DNA of 64,000 nucleotides from Desulfobacter curvatus DSM 3379 (lineage in GTDB: Bacteria; Desulfobacterota; Desulfobacteria; Desulfobacterales; Desulfobacteraceae), in assembly GCF_000373985.1 (NCBI RefSeq), contig NZ_KB892902.1:36574-100573 (forward strand). The letters run 5' to 3'. The translations under genes and the position numbers were made by a program. The notes beneath the pieces are model-generated. The model made no database searches. It was not told where the DNA came from and saw nothing but the letters and a program-made list of their open reading frames with translations. Numbering within the stretch: the first letter of the stretch is position 1; the number at the start of each line of letters is the position of its first letter. Below, piece by piece: positions 17,623 to 25,225 of the stretch.

Positions 17623-18087
17623 TTGAATGGAGTTGACGCTGTCGGCGTTCTTTATGGATTTGAGGCCATAAACGTCCACAACGGGTGGGCCATTTCAGTT
17701 GTGGGAATCACTATTGTATTCACAGGGCTTGTGGCTCTGTCAGTCCTGATTTCACAGCTTCATAAGCTTGTGGCCCTGTATGATAATCCCGGAAGAATAA
17801 AAAAACTGTTTGCTTTAAAATCTGAATCTGCCGTCAAGGCGAGTACCCCTAAAAAGTACATGGTGCTCACCGAGAGACAAAAGCAGATCTGCCGGCAGTA
17901 TAACCTTTTGGCTCAGACCATGGATGATGTGATATCTTTGCCAAAGCTTTTACGCATGGCTGAGCTTTCCGGCCTTCAAGATCCCCATGCCAATATAAAT
18001 CTCCTGATTAAATCCGGCATTTTGTGTGCCGATGAACAGGGCTATTTCACATGGGATGAGGATATATTCATTCGTACCACTTCTTAG
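17623..18087 (+). CDS. oadG: Sodium-pump decarboxylase gamma-like subunit (OadG family) with extra C-terminal domain
   Basis: A 154-residue protein starting at TTG behind AGAGGTG. Residues about 20-48 form one membrane helix (ISVVGITIVFTGLVALSVLI), the pattern of OAD gamma subunits that anchor the decarboxylase to the beta subunit. From about residue 80 a soluble 75-residue segment follows (TERQKQICRQYNLLAQ through the end), which I do not recognise; it may be a small winged-helix-like fold. Ordinary gamma subunits end in a short Pro/Ala-rich or biotin-linked tail. It lies directly before the beta-subunit gene. Confidence 0.7.
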   Translation: MNGVDAVGVLYGFEAINVHNGWAISVVGITIVFTGLVALSVLISQLHKLVALYDNPGRIKKLFALKSESAVKASTPKKYMVLTERQKQICRQYNLLAQTMDDVISLPKLLRMAELSGLQDPHANINLLIKSGILCADEQGYFTWDEDIFIRTTS

Positions 18088-18152
18088 ATTCAATTTGAGA
18101 CTGACCGTGAATTTTTTGATGACCATTGGAAATTGAAAGAAACGAAAAATCA

Positions 18153-19280
18153 ATGGATACTTTATTTTTAGACTTTTTTCAGAACACCGGATTTTATCTG
18201 TGCGACTACCGAAACATTATCATGATCATCGTTGGTATGATCTTTATTTTCTTAGGCATTGCAAAGGATTATGAGCCGTTATTGCTTGTCCCCATCGGAT
18301 TTGGCATGCTCGTGGGAAACATTCCTATTTTCAAGGGGCTGGGTCTTGGCATTTATGAAAATAATTCTGTATTGCACTACCTGTATTTTGGGGTAACCCA
18401 AGGCATTTACCCGCCTTTGATCTTCCTTGGAATCGGTGCCATGACAGATTTCTCAACGCTTCTGGCACGGCCTGTCCTTATGCTTTTGGGTGCTGCAGCC
18501 CAGGCCGGCATCTTTATTACATTTTTAGGTGCACTGGCTTTGGGTTTTGTGCCCAAGGAGGCAGCCGCCATCGGGATCATCGGCGGGGCGGACGGACCCA
18601 CGGCTATTTTTTTGACCGCCAAGCTGGCTCCGCATCTAATCGGGCCCATTGCCGTTGCAGCATACAGTTACATGGCCCTTGTGCCGGTAATCCAGCCGCC
18701 TATTATGAAATTTTTAACCACGCATAAGGAGCGGCTTATCCGCATGGAAGAACCGCGCCACGTCACCAAGCGTGAGAAAATGATATTCCCGGTTATCGCC
18801 TTTTTGCTTTGCTGTTTTCTGGCACCTGCAGCTCTGCCGCTTTTAGGCATGCTCTGTTTTGGCAATCTCCTTAAAGAAGCCGTGGTTACAGAGCGTCTGG
18901 CGGTTACGGCGCGTACGGCATTGATCGATATCGCCACCATCCTTTTAGGCATTACCGTGGGGGCATCCACCCAGGGAGATGTCTTTCTTACCCATAACTC
19001 CGTTAAAATTTTTATCTTAGGTGCGCTCTCCTTTGCCATTGCAACTGCTTGCGGATTGTTATTTGCCAAATTCATGAACCTGTTTTTGAAAAAGAAGATC
19101 AATCCCCTGCTCGGTGCTGCCGGTGTGTCCGCGGTACCGGACTCCGCCCGGGTGGTACACGTTGTGGGGCAGCGGGAAGATCCTTCAAATTTTCTGCTCA
19201 TGCATGCCATGGCCCCTAATGTTTCCGGTGTTATCGGCTCGGCCATTGCCGCAGGCGTACTTTGGAGTCTGATGATTTAA
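18153..19280 (+). CDS. oadB: Sodium ion-translocating decarboxylase beta subunit
   Basis: A 375-residue membrane protein of the OadB/GcdB/MmdB family. It has about nine helices and the conserved GGADGPTAIFL motif whose Asp is essential for Na+ transport, plus a second conserved region near NVSGVIGSAIAAG. It couples decarboxylation of a biotin-bound carboxyl group to Na+ export. The carboxyltransferase (alpha) and biotin carrier genes are not in this window, so its substrate (oxaloacetate, methylmalonyl-CoA or glutaconyl-CoA) cannot be told. ATG at 18153 is preferred over an in-frame TTG at 18126; its ribosome-binding site is weak. Confidence 0.9.
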   Translation: MDTLFLDFFQNTGFYLCDYRNIIMIIVGMIFIFLGIAKDYEPLLLVPIGFGMLVGNIPIFKGLGLGIYENNSVLHYLYFGVTQGIYPPLIFLGIGAMTDFSTLLARPVLMLLGAAAQAGIFITFLGALALGFVPKEAAAIGIIGGADGPTAIFLTAKLAPHLIGPIAVAAYSYMALVPVIQPPIMKFLTTHKERLIRMEEPRHVTKREKMIFPVIAFLLCCFLAPAALPLLGMLCFGNLLKEAVVTERLAVTARTALIDIATILLGITVGASTQGDVFLTHNSVKIFILGALSFAIATACGLLFAKFMNLFLKKKINPLLGAAGVSAVPDSARVVHVVGQREDPSNFLLMHAMAPNVSGVIGSAIAAGVLWSLMI

Positions 19281-19352
19281 TCCGGATAGTTTATGTTGTG
19301 TGCCCCTAATAATGAATAATAATGGCTACAAGGATCGATTGGAATAAAAACA

Positions 19353-19568
19353 ATGCCGATTGTTTCCATAAAAATAGCGAAAGGCCGGACCATTGAGCAA
19401 AAAAGAAATCTTGTTCAGGCAATAACCGATTCAGTTGTTTCAACATTGGATGTCAAACGAGAATGGGTTACAGTATTAATTGATGAGCTTGACCGAGAAG
19501 ATTGGGCTACCGGAGGCGAACTACACATCGATAAATTCGGTGCTGGGGTTGGAAAAGAAAGCAAATAA
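19353..19568 (+). CDS. 4-oxalocrotonate tautomerase family protein
   Basis: A 71-residue protein starting MPIVSIKIAKGRT. After Met removal, Pro-1 would be the catalytic base. The length and C-terminal WATGG segment fit small 4-OT-type tautomerases, which act as oligomers on keto-enol substrates. It follows the decarboxylase beta gene by 72 nt and may be co-transcribed; the substrate is unknown. Confidence 0.85.
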   Translation: MPIVSIKIAKGRTIEQKRNLVQAITDSVVSTLDVKREWVTVLIDELDREDWATGGELHIDKFGAGVGKESK

Positions 19569-19588
19569 ATCACACCACCTGTTACTCC

Positions 19589-19617
19589 ACCTGCCCCCCC
19601 CCGGGGGGGGGGCAGGT
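19589..19617 (+). terminator. Extreme G/C hairpin after the tautomerase gene
   Basis: A 14-bp palindrome, ACCTG plus nine C paired with nine to ten G plus CAGGT, with almost no loop. It lies 20 nt after the stop. There is no U tract, and it separates convergent genes. The homopolymer run may vary in length between isolates. Confidence 0.45.
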
Positions 19618-19668
19618 AAGCTCGGCGATAGCCAAGGATTACACATTATTTCTGCAACGCCGTTTCGT

Positions 19669-20481
19669 TCAAATATGATCTATGATGGTGAAGACCGAGG
19701 TATTATTCACCGGTGGGTGGGGCCTGATCCTGGTTACTTCTTTGATTCCCGGGGGCAATTTGAAATTTGACTGGACATCCAGAAGCCTGCGCAGGCCTTT
19801 TTCATAGATCCTGTAGGATAGGGCGGTGCCTTGTTCAAGGTGCTTTGACAGATGGGCAAAAATTTCATCTTTAGGCAGAGCATCAGCACCGATCATGATC
19901 AGCCGGCAGGGCTCGGGCAGGGGCAGGGAAGAGTGGCTGCCTTCAATGATGTTTATTTGTTCTTCAAGGCCAAGCACCTTTATCAAGTGCCTTGAAAGCC
20001 GGGCATATTCCGGGAACTGCTCAATGCCGATGCCAAAAATTTTGTACCGGATGCAAAGGCAGATCAGGGTCAGGGGCATGGGGCCGGAGCCTAAAAAGAT
20101 GACCCGGTCTCCGGGACAAAGGTTTGCCCCGGTATATTCCATGCGCGCCAGTTCCATGTAGTTGGGGTAGTAGACAAACTGCTTTACAGTATCACAGGGC
20201 GAGGGCGAGCTGATAACAGTCTTGGCATTATGGATTTCCATACGCAGACCGTTGGCCCGTTTTAACCGGGAAATACGGTCTAAAATCTTTGCCGCTTCAG
20301 GGTCACAGCGCAGTGTCTCTGCCTGGCTGTCGTCTATGTCCATGGCAGCCAGACGATCCAGGCGCCCAAAGCAGTGGTAGATATCTTCATGCTTTCCTTC
20401 AAGCAGGCCTTCGGGGCTCACATGGGCAAGGGCTGCATGAATATCCAAAAACTCTTTTTTGATAAGATCCAGATTTGTCAT
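19669..20481 (-). CDS. Nicotianamine synthase-like protein, copy 2
   Basis: A 270-residue protein with the nicotianamine synthase architecture: a helical N-terminal part, then a Rossmann SAM-binding core beginning DRVIFLGSGPMPLTLI, and the C-terminal family motif VNNTSVF. Family enzymes (plant NAS, archaeal thermonicotianamine synthase, staphylococcal CntL) transfer aminobutyrate units from S-adenosylmethionine to build metal chelators. The start overlaps the stop of copy 1 by ATGA, so the two are translationally coupled. It is the last gene of the nickel transporter operon. The family call is strong; the product is inferred. No opine dehydrogenase of the CntM type is nearby. Confidence 0.82.
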   Translation of the reverse strand: MTNLDLIKKEFLDIHAALAHVSPEGLLEGKHEDIYHCFGRLDRLAAMDIDDSQAETLRCDPEAAKILDRISRLKRANGLRMEIHNAKTVISSPSPCDTVKQFVYYPNYMELARMEYTGANLCPGDRVIFLGSGPMPLTLICLCIRYKIFGIGIEQFPEYARLSRHLIKVLGLEEQINIIEGSHSSLPLPEPCRLIMIGADALPKDEIFAHLSKHLEQGTALSYRIYEKGLRRLLDVQSNFKLPPGIKEVTRIRPHPPVNNTSVFTIIDHI

Positions 20482-21386
20482 AATTCTTTCTGCTTGAAGG
20501 ATTTGTCGTCGGCCGGCAGCATAAATACCGTGGTGTTGTTGACCCGTCCTGTGGGGGGCACGGCCTTGACGATTTTAAAGCCTTTAATATCTTCGGGTTG
20601 AACCGGCTTATACAGCACTGCTTTCATGCCGGTGTAGGTACGGAATACCACCAGGGATGGGCCTCGATCATCCATGATATTGAGCAACTGCGAAAAAATC
20701 CGGGCCTTGGGCTCGGCAAGGGCAGCCACCAGCACAACATCCCAGTTCAGATCGGCCAGGGTGGCATCATCTCCCCGGACTATTTCAATCTTTTTTTCAA
20801 GGCCCAGACAGCGAATGATCTGCCTGGAGATCCCTACGGATTCGGCATCACTGTCAATGCCCACAGACGGAATACCGAAAAATCGATTTAAAAGAATCAG
20901 ACTTAAAGGAACCGGACCGGAACCTAAAAATGCCAGCCGTTTTTCGCTGGAGATGTGCATGGCTTCAATCTGATTTTTTATAAGGGCTTCGTACCGGGGA
21001 TACAACGGAAAGGTTTTAATCTGTTTCCAGGGATCCGGGCTTTCAAGAAGTTCTTTGGCAAGATGGCGTTCATGGATACTGAAAAAGGTGGTGTAATAGG
21101 ACCGGATTGTGGGCAGCACGTCCCGGATCTGTTTTTCCTCTAGCAGCAAGCCGGACAGATGGGGACCCGCATCCATGTGGGCCAAGTCATCCAGGATCTG
21201 GTAGAGCTGGTACAGCTCTTGGGCGGACAGGGCTTTTAGCCTGTCAAGGGAGTATGCCTTGATTTTTTCGGCAAATTCGATGATGTGGGGCTTGATAATG
21301 GCAAGGGTGTTTTGGCAGTCTTTGCAGCACCCGTCAAAATCATGGTCGTCAAGTTCATGTTCGTGGGAAAAATTGATTTCGTGCAT
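20478..21386 (-). CDS. Nicotianamine synthase-like protein, copy 1, with His/Cys-rich N-terminus
   Basis: A 302-residue paralogue of the following gene. The Rossmann core begins RLAFLGSGPVPLSLI and the C-terminal motif is VNNTTVF. The first 24 residues are unusual: His at 2, 8, 10 and 15 and Cys at 20, 21 and 24 among acidic residues, a likely metal-binding extension not seen in copy 2. GGGGGAT precedes the ATG. It lies 40 nt behind the nikO-like ATPase. Probably uses S-adenosylmethionine to make a nicotianamine-like molecule; a divided role with copy 2 is possible. Confidence 0.82.
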   Translation of the reverse strand: MHEINFSHEHELDDHDFDGCCKDCQNTLAIIKPHIIEFAEKIKAYSLDRLKALSAQELYQLYQILDDLAHMDAGPHLSGLLLEEKQIRDVLPTIRSYYTTFFSIHERHLAKELLESPDPWKQIKTFPLYPRYEALIKNQIEAMHISSEKRLAFLGSGPVPLSLILLNRFFGIPSVGIDSDAESVGISRQIIRCLGLEKKIEIVRGDDATLADLNWDVVLVAALAEPKARIFSQLLNIMDDRGPSLVVFRTYTGMKAVLYKPVQPEDIKGFKIVKAVPPTGRVNNTTVFMLPADDKSFKQKEL

Positions 21387-21426
21387 CTGTTATCCCCCTG
21401 TTTTCGACATCGTTACAGACAACGAA

Positions 21427-22140
21427 TCAATGGCGCTGCCCAGGGTTGGGGTGTTTGTGGGTATACTGGTGGATATGAACATCTTTTGTCAACTGCCCAT
21501 TTTCCATCATAAACATGGTATCGGCAATTTGCGACATAAAATCACTTTCATGGGAGATCAGGATATAGGAAAGCTCAAGGCGGTTCAATACCTCAACCAG
21601 AGTGGCTTTTATTTTTTCATCAAGGCCTGTGCTGGGCTCGTCCAACAGCAGCAGTTCGGGCTCCATGGAAAGCACCGTGGCCAGGGCTACCAGCCGCTTT
21701 TCTCCGCCTGACAGTTTGTGGGTGACCCTGTCTTCAAAATGGGCGATGCCCAAACGGTCCAGGGTGTATTGGGCAATATTCCGGGCTTCGGATTTTGATT
21801 TTCCCAGGTTCAGCGGCCCAAAGGCCACATCTTCCAGAACTGTGGGGCTGAACAGCTGGTCATCGGCATCCTGGAACAGCAGTCCTACTTTTTTGTAAAC
21901 TTCTTTGAAATCATTTGGGGTTTTGACAGGCTTGCCGAAAAATTCAATGGTACCTGAATACGGGGAGAGCAACCCCATGATAATATGAAACAGGGTGGTT
22001 TTCCCGCTGCCGTTGGGACCCACTAAACCGATGCGGTCCCCTTTGTTAATTTCAAGGCTTAGATTGTCTAAAACCCGGCCCCTGCCCGGATAACTGAAAC
22101 TGATGTTTTCAAGGCGCAAAATAGGGAGGGATGTTGTCAT
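21427..22140 (-). CDS. nikO: Nickel/cobalt ECF transporter ATPase (NikO/CbiO) with His-rich tail
   Basis: A 237-residue ATPase: Walker A GPNGSGKTT, signature LSGGEKRLVALATVL, Walker B LLLLDEPSTGLD. The length and the DDQLFSPTVLEDVAFGP segment fit CbiO/NikO/EcfA proteins. The C-terminus DVHIHQYTHKHPNPGQRH holds five histidines and probably binds metal. The ATG at 22140 overlaps the nikQ stop by ATGA, so it is preferred to a start nine codons earlier. Confidence 0.9.
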   Translation of the reverse strand: MTTSLPILRLENISFSYPGRGRVLDNLSLEINKGDRIGLVGPNGSGKTTLFHIIMGLLSPYSGTIEFFGKPVKTPNDFKEVYKKVGLLFQDADDQLFSPTVLEDVAFGPLNLGKSKSEARNIAQYTLDRLGIAHFEDRVTHKLSGGEKRLVALATVLSMEPELLLLDEPSTGLDEKIKATLVEVLNRLELSYILISHESDFMSQIADTMFMMENGQLTKDVHIHQYTHKHPNPGQRH

Positions 22141-22889
22141 CGGGTGATCTCCAAAAAAAGCAGGCATGCTGTGGCTGCCAGGGTTGCCAACGTCCAGATT
22201 TTGTCGGAAGGGGAAAGGGCAAATTCATGCAGGCAGATAAATTTGCCTGAAAATCCCCTGCATTTCATGGCATTGTAGACCCTTTGGGCCCTGTCCGATG
22301 CCCGGACAAACAGCATGCCGCAAAGATAGGCATACGTCCGGTAGGTGTGCATATTGGTCCGGGGCTGAAAACCGCGCAGTTTTGCCGCCCGGACCAGGCG
22401 CCGGTACTCCTGCTCAATGACAAAAATATACCGGTAGGTTAACAGCAGCAGATGCACAAGCTTTTCAGGGAGTTTGAAAAAATTCAAGGTATAGCCCAGG
22501 GTGCCGAAATCCATGGTGGTGATCAGGGCAATGAACACCAGGAGGATGGCATTGGATTTAATGCTGATTGCCGTACACAGGTTAATGCCCTGCCGGGTGA
22601 TACCAAACTTTCCGATTTGCCAGACCACATCCCCCTCATAGGTAAGGGGTAAAATGGCCCATAGAAACAGCAGAAATCCCCAGATGATCAGCAGACGCCT
22701 GAACACCTGGACAAGGTTTAACCGGGCCCATAACACCAGAATCACGGAAAGTCCCAGTCCTGTCCAGAGCATGGGCATTTTTTGGCCAAGGGCAATGACA
22801 AAACACAGCAGGGTGGCTGCGGCCACCCTGCATCTGGGATCAATTTTGTGAATAAATGAATGGCCGGAAGCAAAGATCTCTTCAATCAT
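22137..22889 (-). CDS. nikQ: Nickel/cobalt ECF transporter transmembrane coupling protein (NikQ/CbiQ)
   Basis: A 250-residue membrane protein of the EcfT family: IDPRCRVAAATLLCFVIALG at the start, about five helices, and two cytoplasmic coupling motifs (RRLVRAAKLRGF and RVYNAMKCRGF, with the Ala-Arg-Gly-like pattern). It links the ATPase dimer to the substrate-binding NikM. It lies 15 nt behind nikL and overlaps nikO. Confidence 0.9.
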   Translation of the reverse strand: MIEEIFASGHSFIHKIDPRCRVAAATLLCFVIALGQKMPMLWTGLGLSVILVLWARLNLVQVFRRLLIIWGFLLFLWAILPLTYEGDVVWQIGKFGITRQGINLCTAISIKSNAILLVFIALITTMDFGTLGYTLNFFKLPEKLVHLLLLTYRYIFVIEQEYRRLVRAAKLRGFQPRTNMHTYRTYAYLCGMLFVRASDRAQRVYNAMKCRGFSGKFICLHEFALSPSDKIWTLATLAATACLLFLEITR

Positions 22890-22904
22890 GGGACGTTTTG
22901 ATCA

Positions 22905-23531
22905 TTATTTTTTCCTGCGGGATGAAAAATACATGGCCACGCCCATCAGGCCGAATATGTATCCGATGCCCCCGAGAATTTCATTTATGGACGGACCTTT
23001 CTGTTCCAAATCCGCCACCATTTTGGTCAACGGTGTTATTTTTTTATTTAGTGCCTTTGTTACGGCCTTTTCCACAATGGCTTCCAGCTGGGCCGGATCA
23101 ATGGACACTGCCGTCTGTACAGCCTGTCCGGAATCCGTCTTTGCAGCGGGTTCAGGCGTTTTGATCTCTTCCGCCCGGGTGCTTTCAGCTACAACCGTTT
23201 CTTCCAAATCTTCCAGAGGAATAGTCCATTCGGCCTTATGTCCCATGCCGGCTATGAGTTCTATGCGCATGGCGGTTTTTTCAGGAATCGGGAATGAAAA
23301 TTCCCCTTTTTCATTGGTCCGGGTACGCAAAAGCTCTTTTCCGTTCAAGTCCCAGACAATTATTTCTGAGTTTTGAGCTTTTTTCCCGCCGCTGAATTTG
23401 CTTTCTCCCAGAACGGTGTCTCCTTCCACCCATGCAAACACTGTGACTTTATGTGCCAGGGCATTGCCGCTTGAAAGAATGAAAAGGGCCATTAGACAGA
23501 AAAGTTGTATAAAATATTTTCGATACATCAT
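22905..23531 (-). CDS. nikL: NikL/CbiL-like membrane-anchored periplasmic protein
   Basis: A 208-residue protein with a signal peptide ending in NALA, a periplasmic beta-sandwich-like domain (HKVTVFAWVEGDTVLGESKFSGG; TRTNEKGEFSFPIP), a long acidic/Ala-rich linker and a C-terminal membrane helix (IGYIFGLMGVAMYFSS) ending in RRKK. Such NikL proteins replace NikN in some delta- and alphaproteobacterial nickel transporters. The gene position between nikM and nikQ fits. The mature N-terminus begins with a His, a possible metal ligand. Confidence 0.78.
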   Translation of the reverse strand: MMYRKYFIQLFCLMALFILSSGNALAHKVTVFAWVEGDTVLGESKFSGGKKAQNSEIIVWDLNGKELLRTRTNEKGEFSFPIPEKTAMRIELIAGMGHKAEWTIPLEDLEETVVAESTRAEEIKTPEPAAKTDSGQAVQTAVSIDPAQLEAIVEKAVTKALNKKITPLTKMVADLEQKGPSINEILGGIGYIFGLMGVAMYFSSRRKK

Positions 23532-23569
23532 TATTGTTTACCATTAAAATGTATTTATAATTATTACCC

Positions 23570-24229
23570 TTATACCTGCTTTTCAACCATTTTCGTTCTG
23601 CTGTCCAATATGGCTTGCTGCTGTGCCGCAGACCATTTAGGCAGAAGCTCCGGTTGCACCTTTTTAAGAAAACCGACACAGAAGATTGCCACAAGCCCCT
23701 CTATGAACATAACCGGAAGATGAGCGATAACAACGGTCCAGGCCACTTCCAAGAAGCTTTCCTGGGTAAACATCAGGGCCGTGCCCACAAGTATACCGCT
23801 TAAAAGAACGCTTAAAAATCCGCAGGCAAAGGAGGCAGCATAGGATATTGCGCCCGGTTTATGGACAAATCCTGCAAACAGGTAATAACAGACCACTGCA
23901 GGTGTGGCCATGATGACCGTGTTGACCCCCAGGGTGGTGATGCCACCGAACTGGAACAGCACCCCCTGGAGCAGAAGCGCAATCAAAATGGCGGGAAAGG
24001 CAACCCATCCAAGCATCAAGCCAAGAATTCCGTTGAGAATCAGATGGACGCTGGAAGGCCCGATGGGCACATGAATCAGGGACGCCACAAAAAAAGCAGC
24101 CGACAAAATAGCGGCTTGGGGAATTTTGTCTTCGTTAAGTTTTTTTAAGCCCACCGCAGTGCCGGCCGCAGCCAAAACCATCCCGGCCCCTAAAACCTGT
24201 GCGGAAAGAACACCTTCAGAAATATGCAT
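23570..24229 (-). CDS. nikM: Nickel/cobalt ECF transporter substrate-binding membrane protein (NikM/CbiM)
   Basis: A 219-residue S-component. It begins MHISEGVLS, where the N-terminal amine, His-2 and internal histidines coordinate nickel in the known NikM structure. Here the second site is IHVPIGPSSVHLILNG (His at about 53 and 62). About seven helices follow. GAAGG precedes the ATG. It follows nikK by 8 nt. Nickel rather than cobalt is inferred from the company of NikK and NikL and the absence of cobalamin genes or a B12 riboswitch. Confidence 0.9.
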   Translation of the reverse strand: MHISEGVLSAQVLGAGMVLAAAGTAVGLKKLNEDKIPQAAILSAAFFVASLIHVPIGPSSVHLILNGILGLMLGWVAFPAILIALLLQGVLFQFGGITTLGVNTVIMATPAVVCYYLFAGFVHKPGAISYAASFACGFLSVLLSGILVGTALMFTQESFLEVAWTVVIAHLPVMFIEGLVAIFCVGFLKKVQPELLPKWSAAQQQAILDSRTKMVEKQV

Positions 24230-24237
24230 AATACCTT

Positions 24238-25020
24238 CTATTTGGTTTTCCAGTCTTCGAATTTTACCCAGATTACGGCACCTAACTCAACACCCTTATC
24301 CTGTCCATCCGCTTTAAGAGTAAAATCAGCTTCATTAAGCGCAGCAAATCCCCACCAGCCGGCTTTGGGTGCCGCATAGGTGAAAACGCCGTTGCCATCA
24401 GCTTTGATGGTCTGGGTAACCATATAATCGGTGGGCGCTTCGGATTTGCCGTCTTCGTTGTAATATTCCACCTCAACCTCTGCGTAAGGGACAACTTTGC
24501 CGTCCAGTTTTACGATGCCCTGGAACACGTTGCCGGCATACTGCCCAAAAGGTTTGGATAAGGGTACGATTTCTGTTTTCAACCCGATTTCCTGGTCCCA
24601 GCCTTCGTCATCACCGAAAGCGGTCACTACGGTTTTGGTGTAATGAATGATAAAACAGTCTTCGGCAGGTTCCCAATAGGGTGCGGGCTCCATGTAAAAC
24701 ATATAAACGCCGGGTCTTTTGATTTTGTAATCTGTTTTCCAGGCTGTATGTTCCATAACCTTTGCCTGTTTCAATGTGCCCAAAAGATCCTGTGCTTCAC
24801 CGTTTGCAAGTACAGCAAATACTTTGGGTTTAACAAGTTCCATCCCCACGCCTTCAAAGGGATGGGAAAACGAGGCTGTGATATGAACGGTGCGGTCGTC
24901 ATCCTGCATAACCATATTGTCCGAAGGGATGACCATCCCGTAATGTGCTTGGACACTTACGGCAGTGAATATAAGAACAAGAAACATGAACCCTGATGTG
25001 ATCAGTGATTTTTTCATCAT
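24238..25020 (-). CDS. nikK: NikK-like periplasmic protein (DUF4198)
   Basis: A 260-residue protein with a signal peptide ending in VSVQA, then HYGMVIPSDN, so the mature protein would start with His. The rest is a DUF4198-type beta-sandwich (GVYMFYMEPAPYWEP; GWWGFAALNEADFTLKADG). NikK proteins head nickel ECF operons and are thought to scavenge or present the metal in the periplasm. AGGAG lies six or nine nt before the two adjacent ATG codons, so the start could be one codon later. First gene of a seven-gene operon; I see no NikR operator or riboswitch upstream. Confidence 0.83.
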   Translation of the reverse strand: MMKKSLITSGFMFLVLIFTAVSVQAHYGMVIPSDNMVMQDDDRTVHITASFSHPFEGVGMELVKPKVFAVLANGEAQDLLGTLKQAKVMEHTAWKTDYKIKRPGVYMFYMEPAPYWEPAEDCFIIHYTKTVVTAFGDDEGWDQEIGLKTEIVPLSKPFGQYAGNVFQGIVKLDGKVVPYAEVEVEYYNEDGKSEAPTDYMVTQTIKADGNGVFTYAAPKAGWWGFAALNEADFTLKADGQDKGVELGAVIWVKFEDWKTK

Positions 25021-25225
25021 TTTTTTCTCCTGTGAATCCTTGAAGTATTAAAAATTACGCAACTAGTCCTACCAGCTTAAGTTTCAACCTTCTTGGCCGG
25101 GTCCGAAAAAAAATAATGAAATTTAATTTGAACCACAGGCTTCGTGCCTGCATTACAAATTCTTTTTTTATCTTAAAAAAACGATTGAATCAATTGGAAA
25201 TGTTTACAAGGTAATCACGGCGTCC

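Noticed and set aside
21021..25225. Search for a NikR operator, cobalamin riboswitch or nickel/cobalt riboswitch for the nickel operon
   Set aside because: No convincing conserved box found upstream of nikK; only a short CAGGC/GCCTG hairpin near 25135.
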